Assembly: GCA_964514215.1 (NCBI GenBank)
Contig: CAZEPW010000030.1
Span: forward strand, 1 to 42,105
Length of the DNA: 42,105 nucleotides
Reading direction: 5' to 3'
Origin: CAYQUC01 sp964514215
GTDB lineage: Bacteria; Pseudomonadota; Gammaproteobacteria; UBA6429; Thiohalophilaceae
In this document: positions 9,718 through 17,777 of the stretch, one piece after another
Layout: each line of letters opens with the position of its first letter
How positions within the stretch are numbered: position 1 is the stretch's first letter
Program-made: the position numbers and the translations under genes
Notes under the pieces: generated by a model
The model's input: the letters and a program-made list of their open reading frames with translations, nothing else
What the model was told of the DNA's origin: nothing
Database searches by the model: none

Positions 9718-10331
9718 TGAAATTATTTGCTATTAGCGCAATAAGCTTGTTATTGCTAACATCCTGTTTTGGCGGCGGCAATAGTATACCCGACGACCAT
9801 TATTATCGCCTACCCGAATTAACCGGAAACAAATTACCAACACCATTATTATCTGGAACATTACGCGTTAAAAAAGTGATTACCCACGGTATCTATGGCG
9901 AGCGAACTCTAATTTACACCGATAAAAATAACAATATTAAATTAAACCGATACCATTACCACCATTGGGAAAAATCACCATCAACCCTAATACAGGATAA
10001 TTTATTTCAATACTTAAAAACCGTTGGTATCGCCAGCAATGTTATTTCCAACAAACAAAATACCAAAGAAAAATACATACTCGAAGCAGAGCTACTTTCA
10101 ATGCACCGCGATATGACATCAAATAGTTATAAAGCAGTTATAACGATTGATCTGCGATTATATAATAAAACAAACAATTCCATTTACATCAACAAACGCT
10201 ACCACAGTAATCTAACAGCAAAATCAGCCGCACTGGTAGACACCATACAAGCCTATAGTAATGGCCTGAATACTATTTATGATGAGTTTATTGCTGATTT
10301 ACAAACAGAAAATTATCGTACTACTGATTAG
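9717..10331 (+). CDS. PqiC-like ABC transport auxiliary lipoprotein
   Basis: A 204-residue lipoprotein with lipobox LLLLTSC near residue 17 and the motif DHYYRLPE soon after. This matches the ABC_trans_aux (PF03886, PqiC/YmbA) family. GGAGG precedes the start by about six bases and the start overlaps the MCE gene by one base, so the two are translationally coupled. The product is probably tethered to the outer membrane as the far-side partner of the MCE ring, taking the place of a soluble MlaC, which is absent. The gene ends 11 bases inside the convergent sortase gene. Confidence 0.85.
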   Translation: MKLFAISAISLLLLTSCFGGGNSIPDDHYYRLPELTGNKLPTPLLSGTLRVKKVITHGIYGERTLIYTDKNNNIKLNRYHYHHWEKSPSTLIQDNLFQYLKTVGIASNVISNKQNTKEKYILEAELLSMHRDMTSNSYKAVITIDLRLYNKTNNSIYINKRYHSNLTAKSAALVDTIQAYSNGLNTIYDEFIADLQTENYRTTD

Positions 10332-11010
10332 CCAATAAGGTCTCTACTTTTTTGGCTGTTACGATATAACGTAACTTTCCGCCAGCAACAATCGAGTCAA
10401 AAGGATAACAAGTTACTAATGTGATTTGTGACTGATGATCATCGTCAATTTCAACATTGTCATCAATCGATACTATTTGAGTATTGCTCACTCGATATTT
10501 TAATAAGTCACCATTTTTATTTTGTATTTCAAACTCATCACGTAATGCCACATTTTTTAAAAAAGCAAAATGCGTATCTCGGTGTCCGCTGATGATACTA
10601 TTACCCATGCCACCCGGTAGCTTAGTGCCAAATCGGTAGCCGGGACCAAAGGCTAATGTGCGATCATTATCTCCGGCTAGAATAAATAAATTGGCTTGAT
10701 GTTTTTTAAACGTTAATTTAGCGACGGGCCAAGTATCCGCCCAAGACCAAGGTTTAACTTGTTGCTTGCCGTCCAATGTTTGTTGCCAAGCACTACCGAT
10801 TAAGTATTGCGCGAAAACCGCTTTTGCATAAATATAACTGCCCTGTCCAAGTTGTTGCAGTGCAAGCCCAAATAATAATACTAACGCTACCCGAAAACGC
10901 GATTTTTTCCAGACTGGTTTTGATTTTTTTCGTATTAAATAACTTTTAATCTTTAATTTACGGCGAATAAATCGCAAACGAAAATATAACTTTAACAACG
11001 CAAAGTGCAT
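10321..11010 (-). CDS. Proteobacterial dedicated (class GN type) sortase
   Basis: A 229-residue sortase. An unusually basic cytoplasmic N-terminus of about 40 residues precedes a single membrane segment (about 41-64). The catalytic residues are His143 (SGHRDTHF), Cys201 (LVTCYPF) and Arg214 (GGKLRYIV). It matches the marine proteobacterial sortase family (TIGR03784), whose members usually serve one dedicated substrate. The start overlaps the stop of its target gene by one base (TAATG), so the two are coupled. It acts in the inner membrane facing the periplasm. Confidence 0.93.
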   Translation of the reverse strand: MHFALLKLYFRLRFIRRKLKIKSYLIRKKSKPVWKKSRFRVALVLLFGLALQQLGQGSYIYAKAVFAQYLIGSAWQQTLDGKQQVKPWSWADTWPVAKLTFKKHQANLFILAGDNDRTLAFGPGYRFGTKLPGGMGNSIISGHRDTHFAFLKNVALRDEFEIQNKNGDLLKYRVSNTQIVSIDDNVEIDDDHQSQITLVTCYPFDSIVAGGKLRYIVTAKKVETLLANQ

Positions 11011-13232
11011 TACTGCGCAGCTCTATTATGATAACGATTAACAACTACCGTGTTATGTCGCATCACTAATAAAAAGCCCAGCAATAATAACATTAGGCCA
11101 ATAATTAAATGTAATTGTCCTGACGTTGCCGTTTGCGCATAACTTCCTTGCAACACTTTTTTAGTGACACTACCTCGAGAAACTGAGTTTGTGACACTAG
11201 CCACTTTTAATCCTTCAAATATCGGGCGGCTTGGTGTGGTATCAACAGCAACTAAGCTGGTATATTTGCTTACTAAATGGTGTGCTAATGCAATGTTAAT
11301 AATTTTTTGCTTTAAGTCATTCACAATGTTTAAGGTAGAGTTATCACGAAAATCTCGAATAGCATCCATAATCGAAGCGATCTTATTTCGTGCCCACAAC
11401 ACAGCAACGCCTGAATTTTCTTGACTATTATTCAGCGGTAATTCTACTTGCCATGTTTGTTGATTGCGTTGTCCGGTTATTAATAGCGTGTTATCTTTGA
11501 TGACGTTTTTATGCTTATTCAGCCTAGCAGTAAACATTAATGGCTCACCGGCATAAAGATCGGGTAATCGTTTTGGCCAAATTTCAGCAACACTATCGTT
11601 AGGCCATTTAACATTTAGCTTTTGCATCACCGGTTTTTCTAGTTTAGAAAATAAGGCCGACATTTTTTCTCGAACCTCAGCAACTTTTCCAATATACGTA
11701 TAAGTGCCCCGACCAAAGTTGGCGGCCTTTGTCATAAAATGACTATTCGGTGACGACCCTATTGCAATGGTAAATAATCGACTATTACCCAAGTTGGTTT
11801 TTATGACATGAAATAACTCCGCCTCATTCGCAACACTACCATCGGTTAAAAATATTATTTGTCGAATATATTCATTGTCTGATTTAGAATTAAATGCCGC
11901 GAGTAATGCCGGTTTCATTTCGGTGCCACCATCGGCTGTTAGCCTATTAACAAAATTTTTTGCTATGAAGGCATTCTTGGAGGTCGCTAAGCGACTGTCA
12001 CTAAATAATTGATTCGTATTAGAATCAAATTCGATAATATTAAACTTATCAAATGTTCGTAATCGAGAAATGGCAAGTTGTAATGCCGCTTTTGCTTGGC
12101 GTAGTGACTCACCATACATTGATCCGGAAGTATCAATAATGTAGGTTACATCCCTTGCTAAAACCTGCTTATTGGTTTCAGTATCATTCGGCGGCATTAG
12201 CATAATAAAATGATAGTCCTGGTTTTCATCAGTTTGTGTAAACAAAGCCGCCTGAGGCGCACTGCCAAGTTCCGGTTGCCACACGAGTTCAAAATCACGA
12301 TCACTAGGGATATTCTTATTAACGAGACTAACGGTATATTGCCCTTCTAAGTGCATGATTGATTTAATTTCATGGTAACTACTGCTAACATTTTTAACAG
12401 GAAAACCAGCATTTAATTCTATATCAATATTAAGCGCATTAAATTGATCTATATTAGGTGATGTCGGAATTTGTTCGGCACCTGAAACTGCTTGAGATTC
12501 AACCGCCCAGCCACTCGATTCTGAAATATCAATGTTATTATTTAACGTGGTTATTTTTTGAGAAACATAACGCGGTGTTATCGTGGTGGGAAAACGAATT
12601 TTAAATTGGCCATTATCATATTTTAACACTTGTTGGTATTCAATTTCGACCATCACCTGTTCACCGGGACCAATGTTTGCCACCTTATTGGTAAACAAAT
12701 TAGGACGCTGCTGTGTAATTAATGCGGCTTTTTTGCCCTGTTTTTTAGCGGCATTATAAATTTGTGTCGCCTCTGCACGTTCTTTAATTTGGCCTTCAAT
12801 AGTGCGCTCACCAATGCGCAGATTCATATGGTCAACCGCAGCCGATTCCGGTAATGGAAAAACATAAATACCTTCCAACCACTCACTGCTATCATTTTTA
12901 AAATTCTGTTTTACGATTGTACGAACAATCATGCCCGATACTTTCATTATAACATCCGTTTTGATTATTGGAGCAAGACTGTAACCAGCTCTATTTTCCG
13001 ACTTAAACAATAAACTACCGCGTTGCACGTCTGATAATTCAACTTGCTCATTTAACACGACATCATCATTATATGTTGCCGCCTCAACATTCACCGCTAT
13101 CAGCACTAATGCAATAACAAAACCCACCGAGGTTAAAATATTCATAACAGTTTCTTCAAAAGAACATAACCAGCCCTGCTCGCTATTTTCTGTCTCATCA
13201 TCATCTATTAGAAACATATCTTTATTTTTCAT
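11010..13232 (-). CDS. Dedicated sortase target protein with VIT and VWA domains
   Basis: I chose the ATG at 13232 (740 residues) because AAGG lies about eight bases before it; the frame is open to a TTG at 13337. A long N-terminus leads to a membrane/signal segment (about 31-52). A VIT domain follows (about 70-200), then a VWA domain with the metal site DTSGSM at 367-372. The C-terminus has a hydrophobic helix followed by basic residues, preceded by AQTATSG in place of LPxTG. This matches TIGR03788, the single dedicated substrate of this sortase class. The protein is probably anchored at the cell envelope; its ligand is unknown. It is co-transcribed with the sortase. Confidence 0.92.
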   Translation of the reverse strand: MKNKDMFLIDDDETENSEQGWLCSFEETVMNILTSVGFVIALVLIAVNVEAATYNDDVVLNEQVELSDVQRGSLLFKSENRAGYSLAPIIKTDVIMKVSGMIVRTIVKQNFKNDSSEWLEGIYVFPLPESAAVDHMNLRIGERTIEGQIKERAEATQIYNAAKKQGKKAALITQQRPNLFTNKVANIGPGEQVMVEIEYQQVLKYDNGQFKIRFPTTITPRYVSQKITTLNNNIDISESSGWAVESQAVSGAEQIPTSPNIDQFNALNIDIELNAGFPVKNVSSSYHEIKSIMHLEGQYTVSLVNKNIPSDRDFELVWQPELGSAPQAALFTQTDENQDYHFIMLMPPNDTETNKQVLARDVTYIIDTSGSMYGESLRQAKAALQLAISRLRTFDKFNIIEFDSNTNQLFSDSRLATSKNAFIAKNFVNRLTADGGTEMKPALLAAFNSKSDNEYIRQIIFLTDGSVANEAELFHVIKTNLGNSRLFTIAIGSSPNSHFMTKAANFGRGTYTYIGKVAEVREKMSALFSKLEKPVMQKLNVKWPNDSVAEIWPKRLPDLYAGEPLMFTARLNKHKNVIKDNTLLITGQRNQQTWQVELPLNNSQENSGVAVLWARNKIASIMDAIRDFRDNSTLNIVNDLKQKIINIALAHHLVSKYTSLVAVDTTPSRPIFEGLKVASVTNSVSRGSVTKKVLQGSYAQTATSGQLHLIIGLMLLLLGFLLVMRHNTVVVNRYHNRAAQ

Positions 13233-13400
13233 ACATTCGCCTTTTGAAATTTTGTTAAATTGTTCCAGCGTGCAATCCATTGCAGTCACAGTCCATTTTA
13301 CGCGCCGGTTGAGGTCTCGATGTCGCTCATTCCTCAATGATATTAAACATCAACAATCTGACATCTTTGGGCTTAAATTCAGACAAATTTAGGTGCAATT

Positions 13401-13420
13401 ATGACGAAAAATGACAATTG
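13401..13420. promoter_or_regulatory. Candidate PdsR direct repeat in the divergent sortase/pdsR promoter
   Basis: ATGACGAAAA is followed directly by ATGACAATTG, giving ATGAC twice at a 10-base step in the divergent region. OmpR-class regulators usually bind direct repeats with 10-11-base spacing on one face of the helix. The site is a candidate only. Downstream, TGTGATAAT (13450-13458) resembles an extended -10 element for pdsR. Confidence 0.3.
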
Positions 13421-13509
13421 TTTTATTGCGCAGATTTCAGAACAATAATGTGATAATCTGATAGTGTGCTACCGTATGCATAGAGGATAAGCTATAGGCA
13501 GATAACAAC

Positions 13510-14214
13510 ATGACAGTGACCAGAACCATCGCAATCGTAGAAGATGAGCCCGCTATTCGCGAAAATTATGCTGCAGTATTCCGCGCCCAAGGTTATCAAG
13601 TTGATTTATTTGAAACGCGTGATGCGGCATTAGCTGCATTTACAAAAAAATTGCCCGATTTAGCACTATTGGATATCGGTCTAAAAAATGACATTGATGG
13701 TGGTTTTGAGCTATGCCGAAACCTACGGCAACTCTCCGATACGCTACCCATCATATTTTTAACCGCACGCGACAGTGATTTAGATACTATCTCGGGTTTA
13801 CGGTTAGGTGCTGATGACTATCTAACCAAGGATATATCCATTGAAAATATTTGCGCACGGATATCAGCGTTCTTTCGTCGTCTTGATTTATCACAGCAAA
13901 CCAGTGAACCCGAAACTGAATTAAAAAGTGGCCCGTTAACATTAAACAAAAATCGCTTTACCATTCAATGGCACGAACAATACATTGATTTAACATTAAC
14001 GGAATTTTGGCTTATCTATACTTTAGTATTACATCCCGGGCATGTAAAAAATCGTAACCAATTGATGGATGAGGCAAAAATTTATGTTGATGATGCAACC
14101 ATTACCTCGCACATAAAACGCATTCGTAATAAATTCATTGCTATTGATAAAGACTTTAATTGCATCGATACAGTATATGGTATTGGATATCGCTGGAATG
14201 AACAAAAATCCTAA
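13510..14214 (+). CDS. pdsR: Dedicated sortase system response regulator PdsR
   Basis: A 234-residue OmpR-class regulator. The receiver domain has acidic pocket Glu11/Asp12, phospho-acceptor Asp55 (LALLDIGL) and the conserved Lys in DYLTKD. The C-terminal winged helix runs from about 135 to 230 and ends in TVYGIGYRW. Divergence from the sortase target and adjacency to the pds kinase identify it as the TIGR03787 family member. It is likely to control the sortase pair and perhaps its own operon. Confidence 0.9.
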   Translation: MTVTRTIAIVEDEPAIRENYAAVFRAQGYQVDLFETRDAALAAFTKKLPDLALLDIGLKNDIDGGFELCRNLRQLSDTLPIIFLTARDSDLDTISGLRLGADDYLTKDISIENICARISAFFRRLDLSQQTSEPETELKSGPLTLNKNRFTIQWHEQYIDLTLTEFWLIYTLVLHPGHVKNRNQLMDEAKIYVDDATITSHIKRIRNKFIAIDKDFNCIDTVYGIGYRWNEQKS

Positions 14215-14229
14215 ATATCATTGCAACTG

Positions 14230-16356
14230 ATGAAATTAAGCATTCGCAAAAAATTATTATTTTCTTCACTATTGCTGCTTTTTATTCCTTGGTTTGGTTA
14301 TCAATCAATTCAAAATATAGAAAACGATTTACGTAGTGCCCAAGAATCGCAATTGTTAAATAGGGCAAAGTTAGTCTCCGTTGTATTACAAGAACAAGCC
14401 AGTTTATTTTCAAATGAAAAAAATGTAATCGCATCTGAAAATGTTAACCACGTTTATGTGCGCCAATTAAACTCTGCCATCCAACTCGATGGTTATGCGA
14501 ATGACTGGGCAACATATGATGATCGTTTCAGATTATACAAAAATAATAGCGATGCAGAAAACAATATAATTAACAGCACGCTTTCGTTTCAACATCAAAT
14601 TGGTAATTATAAACGTTATTTATATGCCATTTTTAAAGTCACTGATGATAAAATTGTTTACCGTCGACCAGGCAGCTTTCATTTAAAGAAAAGTGATCAC
14701 TTACGAATTAATATGATCAACAACAAAGGTGATTTACAACAGTTTATAATCACCACCCAAACACCGGGCTGGGTCACTGCCCACAAATTGATAGCCAATA
14801 ACCAACCAACGCCCGAGGTGAGAATAAAAGGCGAATGGCAGGAAACCAAATCGGGTTATAATATTGAAATTCGTATCCCGCTTAAAATGATTGGTAATAT
14901 GATTTCTTTCGCAATTGCCGATGTTGATGATGATGATACCCGAGAAGTCACACAAATTATCGGCACAGCCGATCCGCTCAACCCGTTTGCACTTGCAACC
15001 ATTATTGTGCCCTCGCCGGTAGTCGAGTCGTTATTAAAAAAAATACACCAAGGTGTTAGTCGTACTTGGGTTATTGATAATAGTTATCGGGTTATTGCTG
15101 TTGTCGGTAGTTTGAAGAAAAAATTATATCAAATTGATAACGAAGGCGAGCGTATTTCACCAAACAAAGACAAAACAACATCGATATTACAAAATGTCAT
15201 GCGTTTATTTTATCAACTACTACTACACCAACCCAGTAGTTTTTTCAAAGACGATTTATCATCAGCGTCAGTGTTAACCGGTGATGAATTTAAAACCGCA
15301 TTATCCGGACAAGCCGCAACACAGTGGCGCACCACTCCCGATACCCAAGTAAATATATTAACCGTAACCCACCCAATTACTATAAATAACCAAGTTGTCG
15401 GTGCTATTGCTATTGAAGAAACCAATGCCAGTATTTTAATTTTACAAAATCGTGCATTTGAGATTTTAATCAATTTAAGTATTTTAGCCTTTGTTATTGC
15501 TTCGACAGTATTAATTTTATTTGCTTCACGGCTTTCAAACCGAATTAGGCGCTTACGTAACGATGCCGAACAAGCCATCGCGAGTGATGGCCGCGTTAAA
15601 GCCGGTATGAAAGCAACCAATTCAACTGACGAAATTGGGGACTTATCACGTAGCTTCTCTGATATGCTGAGTCGTTTAACGCAATATAATAGCTACCTTG
15701 AAACCATGGCCAGTAAATTATCACACGAACTACGCACGCCGATAACGGTCGTTCGTTCTTCGCTTGATAATTTGGAATTGAACAATAACAGTCGTGATTC
15801 GGCTGTGATACTACAAAGAGCGCGTGATGGTTTAAACAGACTAAGCAACATATTAACACGCATGAGCGAAGCAACCCGATTAGAGCAAACACTGCATAAT
15901 GAAGAAAAAATAAAATTCAACATTCATGACGTTATCAGTTCATGTATTGAGGGCTATCGCAGTGCCAACCAAGATATTCAATTTGATTTTAAATCAAGCC
16001 ACGACGATTTAATCCTATTGGGTGTGCCGGAATTTATAGCACAGTTATTAGATAAGCTAATTAGTAATGCCATTGATTTTCACAAAATGGGTTCCTCTAT
16101 TTCGATTACTATCGAAAAACAACCTCACTCGATCGTATTATCCGTGGCCAACATTGGCTCAAGCTTACCACACGAAATGCAGAATAATTTATTTGATTCA
16201 ATGGTCTCCGTTCGAGAAGCTCAGTCTACGGAACCCCACCTCGGTTTGGGTTTATACATCGTGCGCTTAATAGCACAATTTCACCAAGCTGAGGTTTTTG
16301 CAAAAAACCTGGAAGATAATAATGGTGTTGTCTTTGAGGTTCAATTTCCAATTTAA
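14230..16356 (+). CDS. pdsS: Dedicated sortase system sensor histidine kinase PdsS
   Basis: I chose the ATG at 14230 (MKLSIRKKLL, 708 residues) over a TTG nine bases earlier. The order is: membrane segment about 9-25; a large periplasmic region whose part from about 85 to 240 resembles a CBM9/DOMON-like fold (LDGYANDW at the start, GYNIEIRIPL and ISFAIADVDDD near the end); second membrane segment about 410-434; HAMP; His499 in SHELRTPIT; N-box with Asn613; and LGLGL. The G1 box reads VANIGSSLP, with Asn where Asp is usual. The family (TIGR03785) is found with PdsR and the dedicated sortase. The periplasmic domain suggests sensing of a glycan or envelope component, which is inference. Confidence 0.9.
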   Translation: MKLSIRKKLLFSSLLLLFIPWFGYQSIQNIENDLRSAQESQLLNRAKLVSVVLQEQASLFSNEKNVIASENVNHVYVRQLNSAIQLDGYANDWATYDDRFRLYKNNSDAENNIINSTLSFQHQIGNYKRYLYAIFKVTDDKIVYRRPGSFHLKKSDHLRINMINNKGDLQQFIITTQTPGWVTAHKLIANNQPTPEVRIKGEWQETKSGYNIEIRIPLKMIGNMISFAIADVDDDDTREVTQIIGTADPLNPFALATIIVPSPVVESLLKKIHQGVSRTWVIDNSYRVIAVVGSLKKKLYQIDNEGERISPNKDKTTSILQNVMRLFYQLLLHQPSSFFKDDLSSASVLTGDEFKTALSGQAATQWRTTPDTQVNILTVTHPITINNQVVGAIAIEETNASILILQNRAFEILINLSILAFVIASTVLILFASRLSNRIRRLRNDAEQAIASDGRVKAGMKATNSTDEIGDLSRSFSDMLSRLTQYNSYLETMASKLSHELRTPITVVRSSLDNLELNNNSRDSAVILQRARDGLNRLSNILTRMSEATRLEQTLHNEEKIKFNIHDVISSCIEGYRSANQDIQFDFKSSHDDLILLGVPEFIAQLLDKLISNAIDFHKMGSSISITIEKQPHSIVLSVANIGSSLPHEMQNNLFDSMVSVREAQSTEPHLGLGLYIVRLIAQFHQAEVFAKNLEDNNGVVFEVQFPI

Positions 16357-16530
16357 TTTTAAAAAACCATTATTATCCTGTTGCAAACCTTAAATTATAG
16401 TCCAAATCATAATTCATCATATTGTATCTATTAAGCATCATTCTCTTGATATCAATTAGTCATTTTTATGTTGTTAAATGTATTCATCAACAACGTAAAT
16501 GATTTTAATTTAATTCACAGGAGAATTATA

Positions 16531-17118
16531 ATGTTTAACAAAAAAATAATAAGTATTTTAATCGCATCACTTTTAATGACTGCATGTGCCGGTAATAATA
16601 TTAAACAACAAGAAAACCCGACAGAACAACCAAAACCCAATAAAACTATTGAAGTTAGTAATAATTCAGAAATAATTTTATCTGATTTCCCTGTCGAGCC
16701 AACAACTGAGCCGAGTATGACTTCAGATGTAGAGACCAGTATTACAGCAACAGACAAAGAGCCAAAATCAAATCAGCCTAAAATTAAAATTGTAAATTTT
16801 ACTTTCGACAAGTTTGAAATTACTGGTGACAATAAAGACTTGTTAAAACAACATGCGGAATTTTTAATAGCTAATCCCAGTTATGTATTATCAGTCAATG
16901 GTCATACAGATTATCGTGGGCCCGAGCTTTATAACGAAAAACTCAGTTTACGTCGTGCCAACACCGTTGCCAGTGTCTTAATTTCTTATGGCGCTCCTGA
17001 ATCACAATTAATCATTAACAGCTTTGGTTCAAGCAAACCCGTAGAGAATGATGACAATTGGTTTCAGAATCGTCGTGTTGAATTAGAATACTCGGAGCTG
17101 TATATGGTTAGTAAGTAA
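16531..17118 (+). CDS. pdsO: PdsO-like OmpA-family lipoprotein
   Basis: The start at 16531 is set by AGGAGA nine bases upstream; the frame is open further back without a ribosome site. The product has 195 residues. Lipobox LLMTAC ends near residue 20, a Pro/Glu/Asn-rich linker runs to about 85, and an OmpA C-terminal peptidoglycan-binding domain follows, with GHTDYRG, LSLRRANTV and NRRVELEY. It matches TIGR03789, an OmpA-like protein found only with the pds kinase/regulator pair. It is likely an outer-membrane lipoprotein that grips the cell wall. About 170 bases separate it from pdsS, so it may have its own promoter. Confidence 0.87.
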   Translation: MFNKKIISILIASLLMTACAGNNIKQQENPTEQPKPNKTIEVSNNSEIILSDFPVEPTTEPSMTSDVETSITATDKEPKSNQPKIKIVNFTFDKFEITGDNKDLLKQHAEFLIANPSYVLSVNGHTDYRGPELYNEKLSLRRANTVASVLISYGAPESQLIINSFGSSKPVENDDNWFQNRRVELEYSELYMVSK

Positions 17119-17132
17119 TAACAAACTAATTT

Positions 17133-17165
17133 GGTAGCCCAACATAATTGGGCTACCCTGTTTAA
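17133..17165 (+). terminator. Hairpin terminator after pdsO
   Basis: GGTAGCCCAA (17133-17142) pairs perfectly with TTGGGCTACC (17148-17157) around a five-base loop. The tail is short (CTGTTTAAATT), so termination may be partial. Confidence 0.7.
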
Positions 17166-17302
17166 ATTAAACTAATTTTTAAGATTAAATTAAGAAAGTA
17201 AAAAGTAAATAGAAAAATTCAATTTTATTATTAATTCAAAGAAATATTTAAATCTTCATGTTAGTCTTAGGTATAAAAATTTTCTCAAATATCGAAGACA
17301 TT

Positions 17303-17773
17303 ATGAAATTATACCTAACACGCCATGGTGAAGCTGCTTCTGCTGAAAGTGATTCAAAACGACCGTTGAGCAAAAAAGGAGTCGATGATATTCATCGAAT
17401 CGCTCTTTTTAATAAATCTTCCGGTAATAAAGTCAATTACGTATTACACAGTAAAAAATTACGCGCACAACAAACCGCGGAGATATTGGCATCAAAAATG
17501 CTAGAAGGTGATAATATGGAATCATGTGATGATATTAACCCGAGTGATCCACTCGAACCATTACTGCAAATAATTACAAATTTACATGAAAATACTCTGA
17601 TTGTAGGACACCTACCGTATATGTCCTATTTAGTCGCACACCTAACCGACAATCCCGATGCTATTAACAAAATTACTTTCACACCGGGTACAATGGTTTG
17701 TCTCGAACTACCAGAAAACCAACATGGTCCTTGGAAAATAGACTCGGTAATACAACCCGAGACGATTAATTAA
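17303..17773 (+). CDS. sixA: SixA-like phosphohistidine phosphatase
   Basis: I chose the ATG at 17303 (156 residues) because the protein then begins MKLYLTRHGEA, the normal N-terminus of SixA; an earlier in-frame ATG at 17258 would add 15 atypical residues. The RHGEA motif carries the catalytic His8, and the second histidine lies in TLIVGHLPYMS. The compact length fits SixA, which removes phosphate from histidine phosphotransfer domains such as that of ArcB. The gene converges with ygiQ, four bases apart. Confidence 0.88.
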   Translation: MKLYLTRHGEAASAESDSKRPLSKKGVDDIHRIALFNKSSGNKVNYVLHSKKLRAQQTAEILASKMLEGDNMESCDDINPSDPLEPLLQIITNLHENTLIVGHLPYMSYLVAHLTDNPDAINKITFTPGTMVCLELPENQHGPWKIDSVIQPETIN

Positions 17774-17777
17774 ATGA

